A stretch of DNA of 64,000 nucleotides from Tepidibacter thalassicus DSM 15285 (GCF_900129915.1 NZ_FQXH01000006.1:1-64000), one strand, 5' to 3'. Shown: positions 8,482 to 18,098, counted from the first letter of the stretch. The notes: a model not told the origin generated them from the sequence alone. Program-made: numbers and translations.

Positions 8482-9006
8482 TCAATCTAGTAATAATATA
8501 CCTACTAAATTTATTGTCTTATAATCATTATAATCTAAATCAATATTTATATTTTGAAGCGTTTTAGTTAAATTAACCCCTACTGCTTCTGGCGAAAATC
8601 TCCTTCTATGAGGTTTTAAACACTCCTCAGAACACAGTTCACATTCATTACAAGAACCCGGTCTTAAAAGGTGTGCAAAATTATAACCTCCATCAAAAGC
8701 AGCTTTTTCAATCTCTAACATTTTTTCAAAACTCTTCTTTTTAATACTATCCCATACTTTAAAAATATCCTCATTTTCATTTATATTGTTCTTCTCTATC
8801 AACACAATACCTTCTTTATATTCATTTAATATTTTTTTAAAATCATCTATCGATATACAATGTGGTGGACAATTGAGCCTTTTCCCAAAGTCCTTACACC
8901 CATAAGCACATTTTAAATAAACTCTATATTCTACTACAATATCTTTAGTTTTAATAAAATGTACATCAAAACCCTTCTTTTTAGCTAATTTCAATATTTT
9001 TTCCAT
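8482..9006 (-). CDS. DUF2284 cysteine-rich metal-binding protein
   Basis: The 174-residue protein has the DUF2284 layout: CAYGCKDFGKRLNCPPHC near residues 33-50 and a ferredoxin-like CNECELCSEECLKPHRRRFSPEA near 118-140. Nine cysteines in two groups suggest one or two metal or Fe-S sites. The family is common in anaerobes but has no settled role. The start follows a weak GGGGGATAATATG site. Confidence 0.8.
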   Translation of the reverse strand: MEKILKLAKKKGFDVHFIKTKDIVVEYRVYLKCAYGCKDFGKRLNCPPHCISIDDFKKILNEYKEGIVLIEKNNINENEDIFKVWDSIKKKSFEKMLEIEKAAFDGGYNFAHLLRPGSCNECELCSEECLKPHRRRFSPEAVGVNLTKTLQNINIDLDYNDYKTINLVGILLLD

Positions 9007-9121
9007 ATTATCCCCCTAATTCAAGCACAAAAACGCTTTCAACAAAATTATACATTATAAATACACAAATTTAAACCCCTAAAAAAAACCATTCCTACAT
9101 TTTTATAAAACTATTCCATAA

Positions 9122-9151
9122 AAAAATTGGCGATTATAATCGCCAATTTTT
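9122..9151 (-). terminator. Terminator of the flotillin operon
   Basis: A long stem with arms of about 14 bp (AAAATTGGCGATTA and complement) just after the flotillin stop, flanked by A and T runs. Confidence 0.8.
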
Positions 9152-10628
9152 ATGCATCTGCCTCTGCTTTTTCATCATATTTTTCATCTTTTATTTCTTC
9201 ATATTTTACAGTATTATTACCAAATTTATTCTTTACCATATCCATTATGTTTACTCCTGTTAATGCTTCCACAGTTTCAGGAACTTGCGACATAATATCT
9301 GTTATATATCCAGATATTTTAGAAGCCCCTTTTCCTTCTCCTCCATTATCGACAATAACAATTTTTTCAGTTTTAGAAAGTGGTGTAGCAATACTTGTAG
9401 CAATTTCTGGCAACTTCTCAACGAGCATTTGAATAATAGCTGCCTCATTATACTCTTTAAACGCCTGAGCTTTTTCACGCATAGCTTCTGCTTCTGCTTT
9501 ACCTTTTTCTTTTATTATTTCAACTTCAGCAAGTCCTTCAAGTCTTTTTGCCTCAGCTCTTGCTTGACCTTCAAGTCTTATGGCCTCAGCTCTAGCATGT
9601 GCTTCTTTAATCTGCTTATAATTTTCAGCTTCAGCACGCTTTTCTGCTTCATATTTATTTGCATCTGCTTGCTTTTTAACCTTTGCATCAAGTTCTTTTT
9701 CTATTCTTATGGATTCTTTATCTGCTATTTCAATTTCTTTATCTTTTTCTAAAAGCTTAACTGCCATTTCAGTTTCTACAACTTCTTTTTTCACTTTATT
9801 TTGCTCAATTTCATAAGCAAGATCTGCTTGAGCTTTTTTAACTTGTTGTTCTTGTCTATATACTTGAACTTTTAACTCTTTGTTCTTCGTAAACTCTGCT
9901 ATTTCAGTTTCAGATTCAAGTCTAGCTTTTTCACCTTCTTTAAATGCCACTGCAGTTTGTATTTTAGCATCTCTTTCAGCTTCAGACTTTTTAATTTCAG
10001 TTTCAGATTTTGCCTTTGCTTGTGCAATTTCTGCATCTCTTTTAACTTCAGCAATTCTTTTTTTACCTAAACTATTCAAATAATCATGATTATCTGATAT
10101 ATCACGAATTGTAAAAGCTTTAATCTCAAGCCCCATTTGAGCAAGATCTACTGCTGCAACTTCTTGAACTTGAGCTGTAAATTTCTCTCTATTTTTATAT
10201 ATTTCTTCAACAGTCATTGTAGATATAATTTCACGAAGTTTACCTTCCAAAACATCCTTAGATGTTACTTTTATTCTCTCTATTGTTTCCTTTTCATTAC
10301 CTGTATTAAACTGTTCCATAGCAGATAAAATCGATTCCTCATCTGATTTTACCTTTACAACAGTAACTCCATCTACAATAATTTCAACGCCTTCTTCTGT
10401 CAATGCACCATCTGTTCTAACTTCTATTTTCATGTTTTCTAAAGAAAGAATATCTGTTCTTTCTAAAAGCGGAATAACAAATCCTCCTCCCCCAGATATT
10501 ACTCTCTTCTTAAGACCTGTTACAACCATAGCTTTATCTTGTGGAACTTTTTTCCACATAGATAAAAATCCTATAATTAAAATTAAAACAACACCAACAA
10601 TAATAGTTGAATACATTAAAACATCCAT
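9150..10628 (-). CDS. floT: Flotillin-like SPFH/band 7 membrane scaffold protein
   Basis: Flotillins form large ring-like assemblies that organise membrane microdomains. The product has an N-terminal membrane hairpin (about 4-26), an SPFH/band 7 domain (WKKVPQDKAMVVTGLKKR to about residue 190), a long charged coiled coil of repeated Ala/Glu/Lys (about 195-410) and a C-terminal flotillin segment with QMLVEKLPEIATSIATPLS. Length is normal for YuaG/FloT. The longest frame begins with TTG inside the ribosome region; ATG at 10628 lies 6 nt after GGGGAG. It follows an NfeD gene, the usual partner. Confidence 0.92.
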   Translation of the reverse strand: MDVLMYSTIIVGVVLILIIGFLSMWKKVPQDKAMVVTGLKKRVISGGGGFVIPLLERTDILSLENMKIEVRTDGALTEEGVEIIVDGVTVVKVKSDEESILSAMEQFNTGNEKETIERIKVTSKDVLEGKLREIISTMTVEEIYKNREKFTAQVQEVAAVDLAQMGLEIKAFTIRDISDNHDYLNSLGKKRIAEVKRDAEIAQAKAKSETEIKKSEAERDAKIQTAVAFKEGEKARLESETEIAEFTKNKELKVQVYRQEQQVKKAQADLAYEIEQNKVKKEVVETEMAVKLLEKDKEIEIADKESIRIEKELDAKVKKQADANKYEAEKRAEAENYKQIKEAHARAEAIRLEGQARAEAKRLEGLAEVEIIKEKGKAEAEAMREKAQAFKEYNEAAIIQMLVEKLPEIATSIATPLSKTEKIVIVDNGGEGKGASKISGYITDIMSQVPETVEALTGVNIMDMVKNKFGNNTVKYEEIKDEKYDEKAEADA

Positions 10629-10667
10629 AAACAACTCCCCTTTTTATATTATATTTACAATCTAACT

Positions 10668-11222
10668 TTATTTAATAATATCTACATAAAATACATTATC
10701 TTCTATTAAAACAATAATAACTTCACTGCCAACTTTTATTCTTTTACCATCTATATGCTTAGCAGGTGAATTATAAGTATTTCCATTTATAGTATATTTT
10801 ATTTGACCAAATCCATTATCTACAATTGTCGCAACAACCTTTGCAGTTTTACCTATCAATTTTTTTTGAGATACAGAACTTGTATTTTGTGCTTTCTTCA
10901 AAGTATTAATAACAAATTTGTTTACTAATAAACAAACTGATAATGCTATTACAAAGGAAAATAAAAATACATATAAAGATGTCTTTCCAAGTTTTGTCTG
11001 CATAACTCCTAATCCACCAAAAATAGTTATAAATATAGCAACTATTATAGGCTTTATAGGAAACACCCCTAAACTAGGTATATCTCCTTCTATACCCGTT
11101 CCGTCTATACCTGTTAAATCGAACAAATTACCTAAAATAACAGACACTAAAGCATATAAAATCCCTACTCCAAATAAAACTTCATACACTTTTAATATAA
11201 TATCTCCCCCTTTTAACAACAT
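10668..11222 (-). CDS. NfeD/YuaF-like membrane protein, flotillin partner
   Basis: About four membrane helices (residues 12-125) precede a C-terminal OB-fold: LIGKTAKVVATIVDNGFGQI and SEVIIVLIEDNVFYVDII. NfeD-type proteins are encoded with flotillins and prohibitins, here 33 bp upstream of floT, and are thought to assist their assembly or anchoring. The start is uncertain. The ATG at 11222 has little ribosome site, while a strong AAAGGGGGAG lies inside the frame (codons 4-6), so translation might begin later, at an ATT, ATA or GTG. Confidence 0.8.
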   Translation of the reverse strand: MLLKGGDIILKVYEVLFGVGILYALVSVILGNLFDLTGIDGTGIEGDIPSLGVFPIKPIIVAIFITIFGGLGVMQTKLGKTSLYVFLFSFVIALSVCLLVNKFVINTLKKAQNTSSVSQKKLIGKTAKVVATIVDNGFGQIKYTINGNTYNSPAKHIDGKRIKVGSEVIIVLIEDNVFYVDIIK

Positions 11223-11301
11223 AGTTATACTAATATTTTACCACAATATTCCTGGAAATTTCCTTAAATATTTCTTAAATTTTCAATTAAATAAATAAAT
11301 T

Positions 11302-11329
11302 AAAAAGAGGCATTAAATGCCCCTTTTTA
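11302..11329 (-). terminator. Terminator of the 5'-nucleotidase gene
   Basis: An inverted repeat around GGCATTAAATGCC with A and T runs either side; the stop codon lies within its first arm. Confidence 0.75.
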
Positions 11330-13069
11330 ATTTACAACAGGAATTGATAATTGTTGTCCTGGAAATATTAAATTTGGATTTTTTAATGAATTAAACTTTG
11401 CAATTTTTTGCCACTTAACATTATATTTTTTTCCTATTTTATAAAGCGCATCTCCTTTTTTAACTACATAAACTACTACATTCTTATTTTTAGATTCTTC
11501 AACTTTAGCCTTAGGTTCTTGAACTTTTGGTTGTTCAGTTTTTACTTCTTTAGCTATTAAACGATCTTGTTTTTTATAATCTAATACTTTAGCTTTCTTA
11601 ACAGCTTCAATTAAAGCATCCCTTATAGCAATAGTTTCACCTAAAGCCTTAGCTTCTTTAAATACTGTATATCCATCTCCGCCACTTGCCATAAAATCAT
11701 TAGTTACAACTTTATATGTCTTGTTTAAATCCACTTCTTCGCCATTGTCTAAAATCATCTTAACAACTTTATTGCCTTTTTTTGCTCCTGGTATGTACTC
11801 AACTTTTACACCTGAAAATTGAACTGATCCAATTTCTTCATTTTCTATTCCATGTTCAAATATTTCTTTTATTTGTTTTCCTGTCATTTCAAAAGAAGAT
11901 AATACATTATCAAAAGGCATCACTTCATACATTTTTCCAACTGTAATATCTCCTGCAGGAATACTAGTTCTAAGTCCTCCTCCATTAGTTACAGCAATAT
12001 CTGCATTTTCTAATTGTTTCATAACATCTGTAGTCCATTCTCCCAAAGTACTTAATTTATAACGATCATGATCTAATTCATTTACTGTTTTTCCTATAAC
12101 CTCATCTAAAATAGGTCCCACTTTTTGAGTATATTCATCTACTATTTTTTTTACAGCTTCATCATCTTTTAAATCTTTTCTTTCATACAATAAATCTAAA
12201 GAAGACTCTTTTTTAATTATTTTCTTTGTATCTTTATCTACTGTAAAAGAAATTTTTCCTAAAGCTCTTCCATATTTATATCCTTGAACTACAGGTATTC
12301 CATTTACCATACCTGCTACTTTTTGGTGAGAATGTCCTAATATAATTCCATCAACATCTTTTATATTAGCAAGTTCTGGTACTTCTAATTTAATTGCTTT
12401 TGTTTGTTTGTCTTGAAATGCTCCTATGTGAGTTAAAAGTAGTACTATATCTGCTCCTTCTTCTTTAACCTTTGGAACTATTTTTTTCGCAATTTCAGCA
12501 GGATTTTTAAACTCTAAACTTTCTACATTTTGTGGTTTTGTCTTATAAGCTGTTTCTTGAGTTGTAAGTCCTATTATTCCCACTTTTATTCCATCTACAT
12601 CTACTATTTTGTAAGGATCTGCCCAAGTAACTGGCTTATTTGTATTCTTATCATATATATTTGCTGCTAAAAAAGGTATACCTGATATTTCTTCCCATTT
12701 TTGGATTTTATCTAATCCCCAGTCGAATTCATGATTTCCTACAGCTGAAAACATAATTCCAGCTTCTTTCATCATTTTAGCAACCGGTTCCCCATATAAT
12801 AAATTAGATACAGCAGAACCATTAAAGTTATCCCCTGCTGATAATACTATAGTATTAGGATTACTCTCTTTTGCTTTTTTTATGGCATTTACCAATTTCG
12901 CTGCTCCTACATTTTTTCCACTTTCTTTAAGCGAACCGTGAAAATCATTGATTTGTAAAATATCAATTGTCACTTCATTTGCTGCTTTCGCTACTGGAAC
13001 TTGTCCAAACATAGTTAAAATCATTAAAAATGAAACTATGTAAGAAATTAAACGTTTTCTCGAGTTCAA
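11327..13069 (-). CDS. Secreted 5'-nucleotidase / cyclic phosphodiesterase family protein with LysM domain
   Basis: A wall-associated enzyme likely releasing phosphate or nucleosides from extracellular nucleotides. A signal peptide ends near VPVAKAA. The metallophosphatase domain shows INDFHG, LSAGDNFNGS, GNHEFDWG and ILGHSHQ metal ligands; the C-terminal 5'-nucleotidase domain has TNGGGLRTSIPAG and NDFMASGGDGYTVF. A Lys/Glu-rich linker leads to one LysM repeat (VVKKGDALYKIGKKYNV) that would bind peptidoglycan. GGAGGGG with 7-nt spacing points to the TTG at 13069, five codons inside the longest frame. Confidence 0.9.
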   Translation of the reverse strand: MNSRKRLISYIVSFLMILTMFGQVPVAKAANEVTIDILQINDFHGSLKESGKNVGAAKLVNAIKKAKESNPNTIVLSAGDNFNGSAVSNLLYGEPVAKMMKEAGIMFSAVGNHEFDWGLDKIQKWEEISGIPFLAANIYDKNTNKPVTWADPYKIVDVDGIKVGIIGLTTQETAYKTKPQNVESLEFKNPAEIAKKIVPKVKEEGADIVLLLTHIGAFQDKQTKAIKLEVPELANIKDVDGIILGHSHQKVAGMVNGIPVVQGYKYGRALGKISFTVDKDTKKIIKKESSLDLLYERKDLKDDEAVKKIVDEYTQKVGPILDEVIGKTVNELDHDRYKLSTLGEWTTDVMKQLENADIAVTNGGGLRTSIPAGDITVGKMYEVMPFDNVLSSFEMTGKQIKEIFEHGIENEEIGSVQFSGVKVEYIPGAKKGNKVVKMILDNGEEVDLNKTYKVVTNDFMASGGDGYTVFKEAKALGETIAIRDALIEAVKKAKVLDYKKQDRLIAKEVKTEQPKVQEPKAKVEESKNKNVVVYVVKKGDALYKIGKKYNVKWQKIAKFNSLKNPNLIFPGQQLSIPVVN

Positions 13070-13100
13070 AATTGTCCCCTCCATTTCAAATTTTGTAATT

Positions 13101-13116
13101 AACTAAATATTTAGTT
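13101..13116 (-). promoter_or_regulatory. Palindrome AACTAAATATTTAGTT, candidate operator
   Basis: A perfect 16-bp palindrome just downstream of the -10 box at 13124-13129, overlapping the expected transcription start of the 5'-nucleotidase gene. The binding protein is unknown. Confidence 0.4.
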
Positions 13117-13123
13117 CAGTTTC

Positions 13124-13152
13124 ATTATACTAAAATTTTATTATATATTCAA
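13124..13152 (-). promoter_or_regulatory. Promoter of the 5'-nucleotidase gene
   Basis: TTGAAT, 17 bases, TATAAT on the minus strand. Confidence 0.6.
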
Positions 13153-13178
13153 TATTTTCTATTATTTATTGTATAATA

Positions 13179-13201
13179 AAAAACCACCTAAAAGGTGGTT
13201 T
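13179..13201 (-). terminator. glpT terminator
   Basis: AAACCACCT, AAA loop, AGGTGGTTT, followed on the minus strand by a T run; it touches the glpT stop. Confidence 0.85.
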
Positions 13202-13202
13202 T

Positions 13203-14543
13203 TTACCCTAATACTTCCTTTTTATCATTGCTTTTAGATCTATCATGAGTATTCCAAGTAAGCGCTAGGAAAAATACAGCCAAGAAACAAGCTGCTATTA
13301 TAAGTTTAAATCCTCCATCCCAGCCTGTTTTATCAACTACAACACCTACAACAGCATTAGCAAGTACTGCTCCTCCCATATACCCAAATAATCCTGTAAA
13401 ACCAGCTGCAGTACCAGCTGCTTTTTTAGGAACATAATCAAGTGCAGCAACACCGATTAACATTACAGGACCATAGATTAAAGCTCCAACTGATGCAACT
13501 GCAATATTAATAGCCATTATACTTGTACTCTTCCAATAAATAAATACTGATATAATTACACCTAACATACATATTACACCCATTGGTGCTCTTCTTCCAT
13601 TGAATATTTTATCACTAATCCATCCAACTATAATTGTTCCAGGAATAGCTGCCCATTCAAATAATGCAAAAGCCCATCCTGCTTCTTTAATATTAAATCC
13701 TTTTACCTCTTTTAAATAGGTAGGGATCCAATCCATAACCCCGTATCTTACTAAGTATACAAATATATTTGCTATCGCAATATACCATATATATTTATTA
13801 CATAAAACATATTTAAATAATATCTCTTTTCCTGATAATTCTCTTTCTCTATCATCTACATTAACTTCTGGATAATCATTTTTGTATTCTTCAATCGGTG
13901 GTAATCCAACTGATTGTGGTGTATCTCTTAAAAATATAGCAACTAAAATACCAATAGTTATTGATATCATTGCAGGAAAATAAAACATACCTCTCCAAGA
14001 ACTAAATATTGTCGCACCTGCTATTGCTAAAGTTGGAACTAATGCTCCACCTATATTATGTGCAACATTCCATATAGACATTTTAACTCCACGCTCTCTA
14101 TCAGAGAACCAATGTGTCATAGTTCTTCCAGATGGTGGCCAACCCATACCTTGAAACCATCCATTTAAAAACATCAATATGAACAATACTGATATAGTTG
14201 AAGCATAACCAAATAATAAGTTCACAATACCTGATAAAATAAGTCCTGCTGACATAAAATATCTAGGATTACATCTATCAGATATATTACCCATTACAAA
14301 TTTACTCAAACCATAAGATAACCCTAATGCAGATCCTACTAAACCAATTTGTGCTTTAGTAAACCCATAAGTTTTAATCAAATCCGGTGCAGCCATGGCA
14401 TAATTCTTTCTTATAAAATAATATGCTGCATACCCAATAAAAATACTCAAAAACACCTGCATCCTATACCTTTTATATTCACTATCAATTTTATGCTCTG
14501 GCATACGTTCAATAGCCGGTGCAGGTTTAAAAATTTTAAGCAT
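13203..14543 (-). CDS. glpT: Glycerol-3-phosphate transporter GlpT (MFS, organophosphate:phosphate antiporter)
   Basis: A 12-helix major facilitator that exchanges glycerol 3-phosphate for phosphate. The 446 residues match GlpT in length; YYFIRKNYAMAAPDLIKTYG, GNISDRCNPRYFM and NGWFQGMGWPPSGRTMTHWFS are characteristic of the OPA family. UhpT-type hexose phosphate carriers are the alternative, but the sequence pattern is closer to Bacillus GlpT. It is a single-gene transcript behind a leader terminator at 14588-14643, which suggests control by premature termination. Confidence 0.88.
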   Translation of the reverse strand: MLKIFKPAPAIERMPEHKIDSEYKRYRMQVFLSIFIGYAAYYFIRKNYAMAAPDLIKTYGFTKAQIGLVGSALGLSYGLSKFVMGNISDRCNPRYFMSAGLILSGIVNLLFGYASTISVLFILMFLNGWFQGMGWPPSGRTMTHWFSDRERGVKMSIWNVAHNIGGALVPTLAIAGATIFSSWRGMFYFPAMISITIGILVAIFLRDTPQSVGLPPIEEYKNDYPEVNVDDRERELSGKEILFKYVLCNKYIWYIAIANIFVYLVRYGVMDWIPTYLKEVKGFNIKEAGWAFALFEWAAIPGTIIVGWISDKIFNGRRAPMGVICMLGVIISVFIYWKSTSIMAINIAVASVGALIYGPVMLIGVAALDYVPKKAAGTAAGFTGLFGYMGGAVLANAVVGVVVDKTGWDGGFKLIIAACFLAVFFLALTWNTHDRSKSNDKKEVLG

Positions 14544-14587
14544 GTGATATCCCCCTTTCTATTTTTAAGAAAACATTTTCCCAAGGT

Positions 14588-14643
14588 AAAAAAATAAAGA
14601 TACCTTCAAAGCAAGTTCTTAACTTACTACTTTTCAGGTATCT
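14588..14643 (-). terminator. Leader terminator (attenuator) of glpT
   Basis: Between promoter and gene, an 8-bp outer stem (AGATACCT/AGGTATCT) encloses an inner stem GTAAGTT-AAG-AACTTGC and is followed by TTTATTTTTTT on the minus strand: a full intrinsic terminator in the 5' leader. In Bacillus, glp genes are released from such terminators by GlpP when glycerol 3-phosphate is present; the same control is inferred here. Confidence 0.65.
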
Positions 14644-14679
14644 CCCATCTCTTTACCTAATGTTTACTTATTATATATA

Positions 14680-14708
14680 ATTTTACCATAAATTCACTAA
14701 ATTTTCAA
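14680..14708 (-). promoter_or_regulatory. glpT promoter
   Basis: TTGAAA, 17 bases, TAAAAT on the minus strand; transcription would begin about 30 bp before the leader hairpin. Confidence 0.6.
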
Positions 14709-14724
14709 GTTTATTTCTCCTTAA

Positions 14725-16377
14725 TTATAAACTGTAAACTCTAGCTTCATAAGGTCTTAATTTTATTTTATTTTTTACTTGATTATCTGTTTCATAATTG
14801 CCAATAAGCAACTCAAACTTCTTATTTTTATATTTTTGCGGAATCTCAAATTCAACTTCTTTATCAAAAAAATTCAAAATTACTAAAATCTCTTTATCTT
14901 CTAATTTTCTAACATAAGAAAATATATTTTTATCATCTTTGTAAATCAAATTCAAATCGCCATATACTATAACCGAATTTTCTTTTCTCAGTTTTATAAG
15001 CTTTTGATAATAATAAAATATAGAATTTCTATCCTCCAATGCACTCTTTACATTTATATATTTATAATTTGGATTTACATTAATCCACGGTGTAGCATTT
15101 GTAAAACCTGCATTTTCACTATTATCCCACTGCATTGGAGTTCTCGCATTATCTCTTGAAGTAATTTGAATTCTTTTTAAAATAATTTCTTCATCTATTC
15201 CCTCTTTTATCTTTTCATTATAATAATTGAGTGTTTCAACATCTCTATAGTCACTTATATTCTCAAAATACGCATTAGTCATTCCTATTTCTTCACCTTG
15301 ATATATATAAGGCGTTCCAACAAATGTATGTAAAAGAGTTGCAAGCATCTTAGCCGATTCCACCCTGTATTCCTTATCATTTCCAAATCTAGATACCATT
15401 CTAGGTTGATCATGATTATTCATAAATAAAGAATTCCATCCCTTGTCCTTTAAATCTTCATACCATCTCATAAAGATATCTTTTATATCCTTTAATTCCC
15501 AAGGAACTTTAATAAATTTATCCTTTGGATCATTCGAAATATCCATCAACTCAAAATGAAAAATCATATTAAGTTCTTTTCTATCTTCTCCTACATATAA
15601 AGGTGCCATTTTAGATGAAACACAAGGTGCTTCTCCAACAGTCATAATATCGTAATGCTGAAATACTTCCTCATGCATTTCTTTTATATAATCATGTATT
15701 TTAGGTCCATTTATATAAATCCCATCAGGATTATCCACTACATCTGGAAGTCCTTCTTTTTTAGAATAAAAATTAAATACATCCATCCTAAACCCATCTA
15801 CACCTTTATCAAGCCAAAATTTCATCATTTTATATATTTCTCTTCTCATATTCTCATTTTCCCAATTTAAATCAGGTTGTTTTTTTGTAAATAAATGCAA
15901 ATAATAATCTTCTGTTTTTTCATTATATTCCCATGCCGATCCCCCAAAAAAAGATTTCCAATTATTTGGATACTGTCCATTTTTTCCTTCTCTCCATATG
16001 TAATAATCTCTATATGGATTATATTTGGAAGAAGCAGCTTTTACAAACCATTCATGTTCATCAGAAGTATGATTTACCACTAAATCCATAAGTATTTTTA
16101 TTCCCCTATTATGAGCTTCTTTTAATAATCTATCAAAATCATCCATATTTCCAAATTCATCCATTATGTTTTTATAATCACTTATATCATACCCATTATC
16201 GTCATTTGGAGACTTGTAAATAGGACAAAGCCATATTACATCTACCCCCAAAAATTTCAAATAATCGAGTTTTTCAATTACCCCATTCAAGTCTCCTATC
16301 CCATCACCATTTGAATCATAAAAACTCCTAGGATATATTTGATATACTACTGCTTCCTTCCACCATTCTTTTTTCAT
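14725..16377 (-). CDS. GH13_31 alpha-glucosidase, oligo-1,6-glucosidase type (Val200)
   Basis: A cytoplasmic alpha-glucosidase of the oligo-1,6-glucosidase subfamily. From the ATG at 16377 (8 nt after AGGAG; a GTG three codons upstream overlaps the ribosome site) the catalytic nucleophile is Asp199 in GFRMDVFNF, the acid/base Glu249 in TVGEAP and the third carboxylate Asp323 in NNHDQPR. Val follows the nucleophile at position 200, the residue linked to alpha-1,6 (isomaltose) preference in characterised members. It is the last gene of the ABC-importer operon. Trehalose-6-phosphate hydrolase is an alternative within the same subfamily. Confidence 0.88.
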   Translation of the reverse strand: MKKEWWKEAVVYQIYPRSFYDSNGDGIGDLNGVIEKLDYLKFLGVDVIWLCPIYKSPNDDNGYDISDYKNIMDEFGNMDDFDRLLKEAHNRGIKILMDLVVNHTSDEHEWFVKAASSKYNPYRDYYIWREGKNGQYPNNWKSFFGGSAWEYNEKTEDYYLHLFTKKQPDLNWENENMRREIYKMMKFWLDKGVDGFRMDVFNFYSKKEGLPDVVDNPDGIYINGPKIHDYIKEMHEEVFQHYDIMTVGEAPCVSSKMAPLYVGEDRKELNMIFHFELMDISNDPKDKFIKVPWELKDIKDIFMRWYEDLKDKGWNSLFMNNHDQPRMVSRFGNDKEYRVESAKMLATLLHTFVGTPYIYQGEEIGMTNAYFENISDYRDVETLNYYNEKIKEGIDEEIILKRIQITSRDNARTPMQWDNSENAGFTNATPWINVNPNYKYINVKSALEDRNSIFYYYQKLIKLRKENSVIVYGDLNLIYKDDKNIFSYVRKLEDKEILVILNFFDKEVEFEIPQKYKNKKFELLIGNYETDNQVKNKIKLRPYEARVYSL

Positions 16378-16388
16378 TATAATCACTC

Positions 16389-17201
16389 CTATTTTATACT
16401 TCCTGCAGTAACACTTTTAATAATATGCTTTTGAGCAATAAAGTAGAATATTATAACTGGTATAATAGTTAATGTAAGTCCAGCAAGAGCTAAATGCCAC
16501 TGCTTAGTATATTCTCCAAAGAAAAAGAATGTTCTAAGAGGTATAGTATGAGTTTCTGGTTTGTTTATAGTCAAAGATGGAAGTAAAAAGTCATTCCATA
16601 TCCAAACTGTATTAAGTATTGATACTGTAATAGTGATAGGCTTTAATATAGGAAAAATAATATACCAAAATGTCTGCCACTTATTACATCCATCTATAAT
16701 CGCAGCTTCATCTAACTCTTTAGGTATTCCCTTCACAAATCCATGATATAAAAATATTGAAAGACTTGCTCCAAAACCTAAATACATAAACATAAGCCCT
16801 GGTATATTTAACATATTAAGTTTTCCCATAATACGTACCAGTGGAAGCATTACTGCTTGAAAAGGTATTAACATTGCTGCTATAAATAAGAAAAATATAA
16901 AACTACTCATTTTAGTCTTTGTTCTCTCAAGCATCCAAGCTGCCATGGCTGAAAATACCACTATTAAAATAATACTTCCAACCGTTATTATTAAAGAATT
17001 AAAAAACACTTTCCAAAAATCTAACCTTTCAAAAGCTTCCACAAAATTTGTAAAATTTAATGAACTCGGCATACCCAATGTATCTTGAAATAACTCTCTT
17101 TTAGTCTTAAATGCATTTACTAATATAATATAAAACGGAGAAAGAAATATTAATCCCGTGATAACTCCTATAATACCCAAAATAAATTTTTTCATTTTCA
17201 T
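16389..17201 (-). CDS. Carbohydrate ABC transporter permease, MalG type
   Basis: One of two membrane subunits of a CUT1 family sugar importer. About six helices span the 270 residues; the EAA loop reads ELDEAAIIDGCNKWQTFWYIIFP near residue 170, where the ATPase docks. The start shares one base with the stop of the partner permease, indicating coupled translation. No ATPase gene follows; the ATPase at 21703-22815 is the probable partner. Confidence 0.92.
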   Translation of the reverse strand: MKMKKFILGIIGVITGLIFLSPFYIILVNAFKTKRELFQDTLGMPSSLNFTNFVEAFERLDFWKVFFNSLIITVGSIILIVVFSAMAAWMLERTKTKMSSFIFFLFIAAMLIPFQAVMLPLVRIMGKLNMLNIPGLMFMYLGFGASLSIFLYHGFVKGIPKELDEAAIIDGCNKWQTFWYIIFPILKPITITVSILNTVWIWNDFLLPSLTINKPETHTIPLRTFFFFGEYTKQWHLALAGLTLTIIPVIIFYFIAQKHIIKSVTAGSIK

Positions 17202-18064
17202 TACATTTCCACCTCTCCTTTTTTGCTAATATACACCTGAGTAAGAGTAATAGCACCTATAACTATAAAAAATATAACAGCTTTTGCCTGTGCCACACCC
17301 ATTTGATTAAACTTAAACGCCGTATTGTATATATTCATAGCAAGCATTTGAGTAGAATTAGCTGGTCCTCCTCCTGTTAAAGACAAGTTTTGATCATAAA
17401 GCTTAAATGAATTTGAAAGAGTTAAAAACAAACTTACAGTAAACGCTGGTCTTACTAGTGGAAATACTATATGCTTTACCCTTTGCCAAGCATTAGCTCC
17501 ATCTATTTTAGAAGCTTCTATCAATTCTTGAGGAATATTTTGAAGAGCTGCTATATATATAATCATTAAATAACCAGACATCTGCCAAGCCATCAAAATA
17601 ACAAGTCCCCAAAATCCTGTATGTGTATTAGAAAGCCATCCCAAAAGCCACTTTGCCCCAATTGTTTCTCCTAAAGCAGCAAAAGCTTTTGTAAATATAA
17701 ACTGCCATATAAAACCTAATATAAGACCTCCAATTAGATTTGGCATAAAAAATATAGTTCTAAGAACATTGCTTATTTTAAGTCCTCTTGTAACTAATAA
17801 AGCTAAAGAAAAACCTATTATATTTATACTAATCACAGAAGCTATAGTAAATTTAGTTGTAAATATAAAAGAATCCAAAAATCCTTTATCTTTAAAAACT
17901 TCCATGTAATTTTCTAATCCAATAAAATTAATATCCGATTTTATTCCATTCCAATCTGTAAAAGAATAATATATACCAAATATTAACGGTATTATAACTA
18001 CTACTGTAAAACCTAATAATGCTGGTCCTACAAACCCCCAAAATGATAATCTACTTTTATTCAT
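17201..18064 (-). CDS. Carbohydrate ABC transporter permease, MalF type
   Basis: The second membrane subunit of the CUT1 importer. Six helices, with the EAA loop ELIEASKIDGANAWQRVKHIVFP near residue 195 and the typical FSLYDQNLSLTGGGPANST-like region SFKLYDQNLSLTGGGP after it. The frame is open 17 codons upstream, into the ROK gene, but AAAGGAGAG at 6 nt spacing selects the ATG at 18064. Confidence 0.92.
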   Translation of the reverse strand: MNKSRLSFWGFVGPALLGFTVVVIIPLIFGIYYSFTDWNGIKSDINFIGLENYMEVFKDKGFLDSFIFTTKFTIASVISINIIGFSLALLVTRGLKISNVLRTIFFMPNLIGGLILGFIWQFIFTKAFAALGETIGAKWLLGWLSNTHTGFWGLVILMAWQMSGYLMIIYIAALQNIPQELIEASKIDGANAWQRVKHIVFPLVRPAFTVSLFLTLSNSFKLYDQNLSLTGGGPANSTQMLAMNIYNTAFKFNQMGVAQAKAVIFFIVIGAITLTQVYISKKGEVEM

Positions 18065-18098
18065 AAGCTTCTCTCCTTTATCACTTCTTAATGTCACA

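Noticed and set aside
14544-14643. Metabolite riboswitch in the glpT leader
   Set aside because: Only a simple nested hairpin with T run; none of the conserved cores of known riboswitches recognised.
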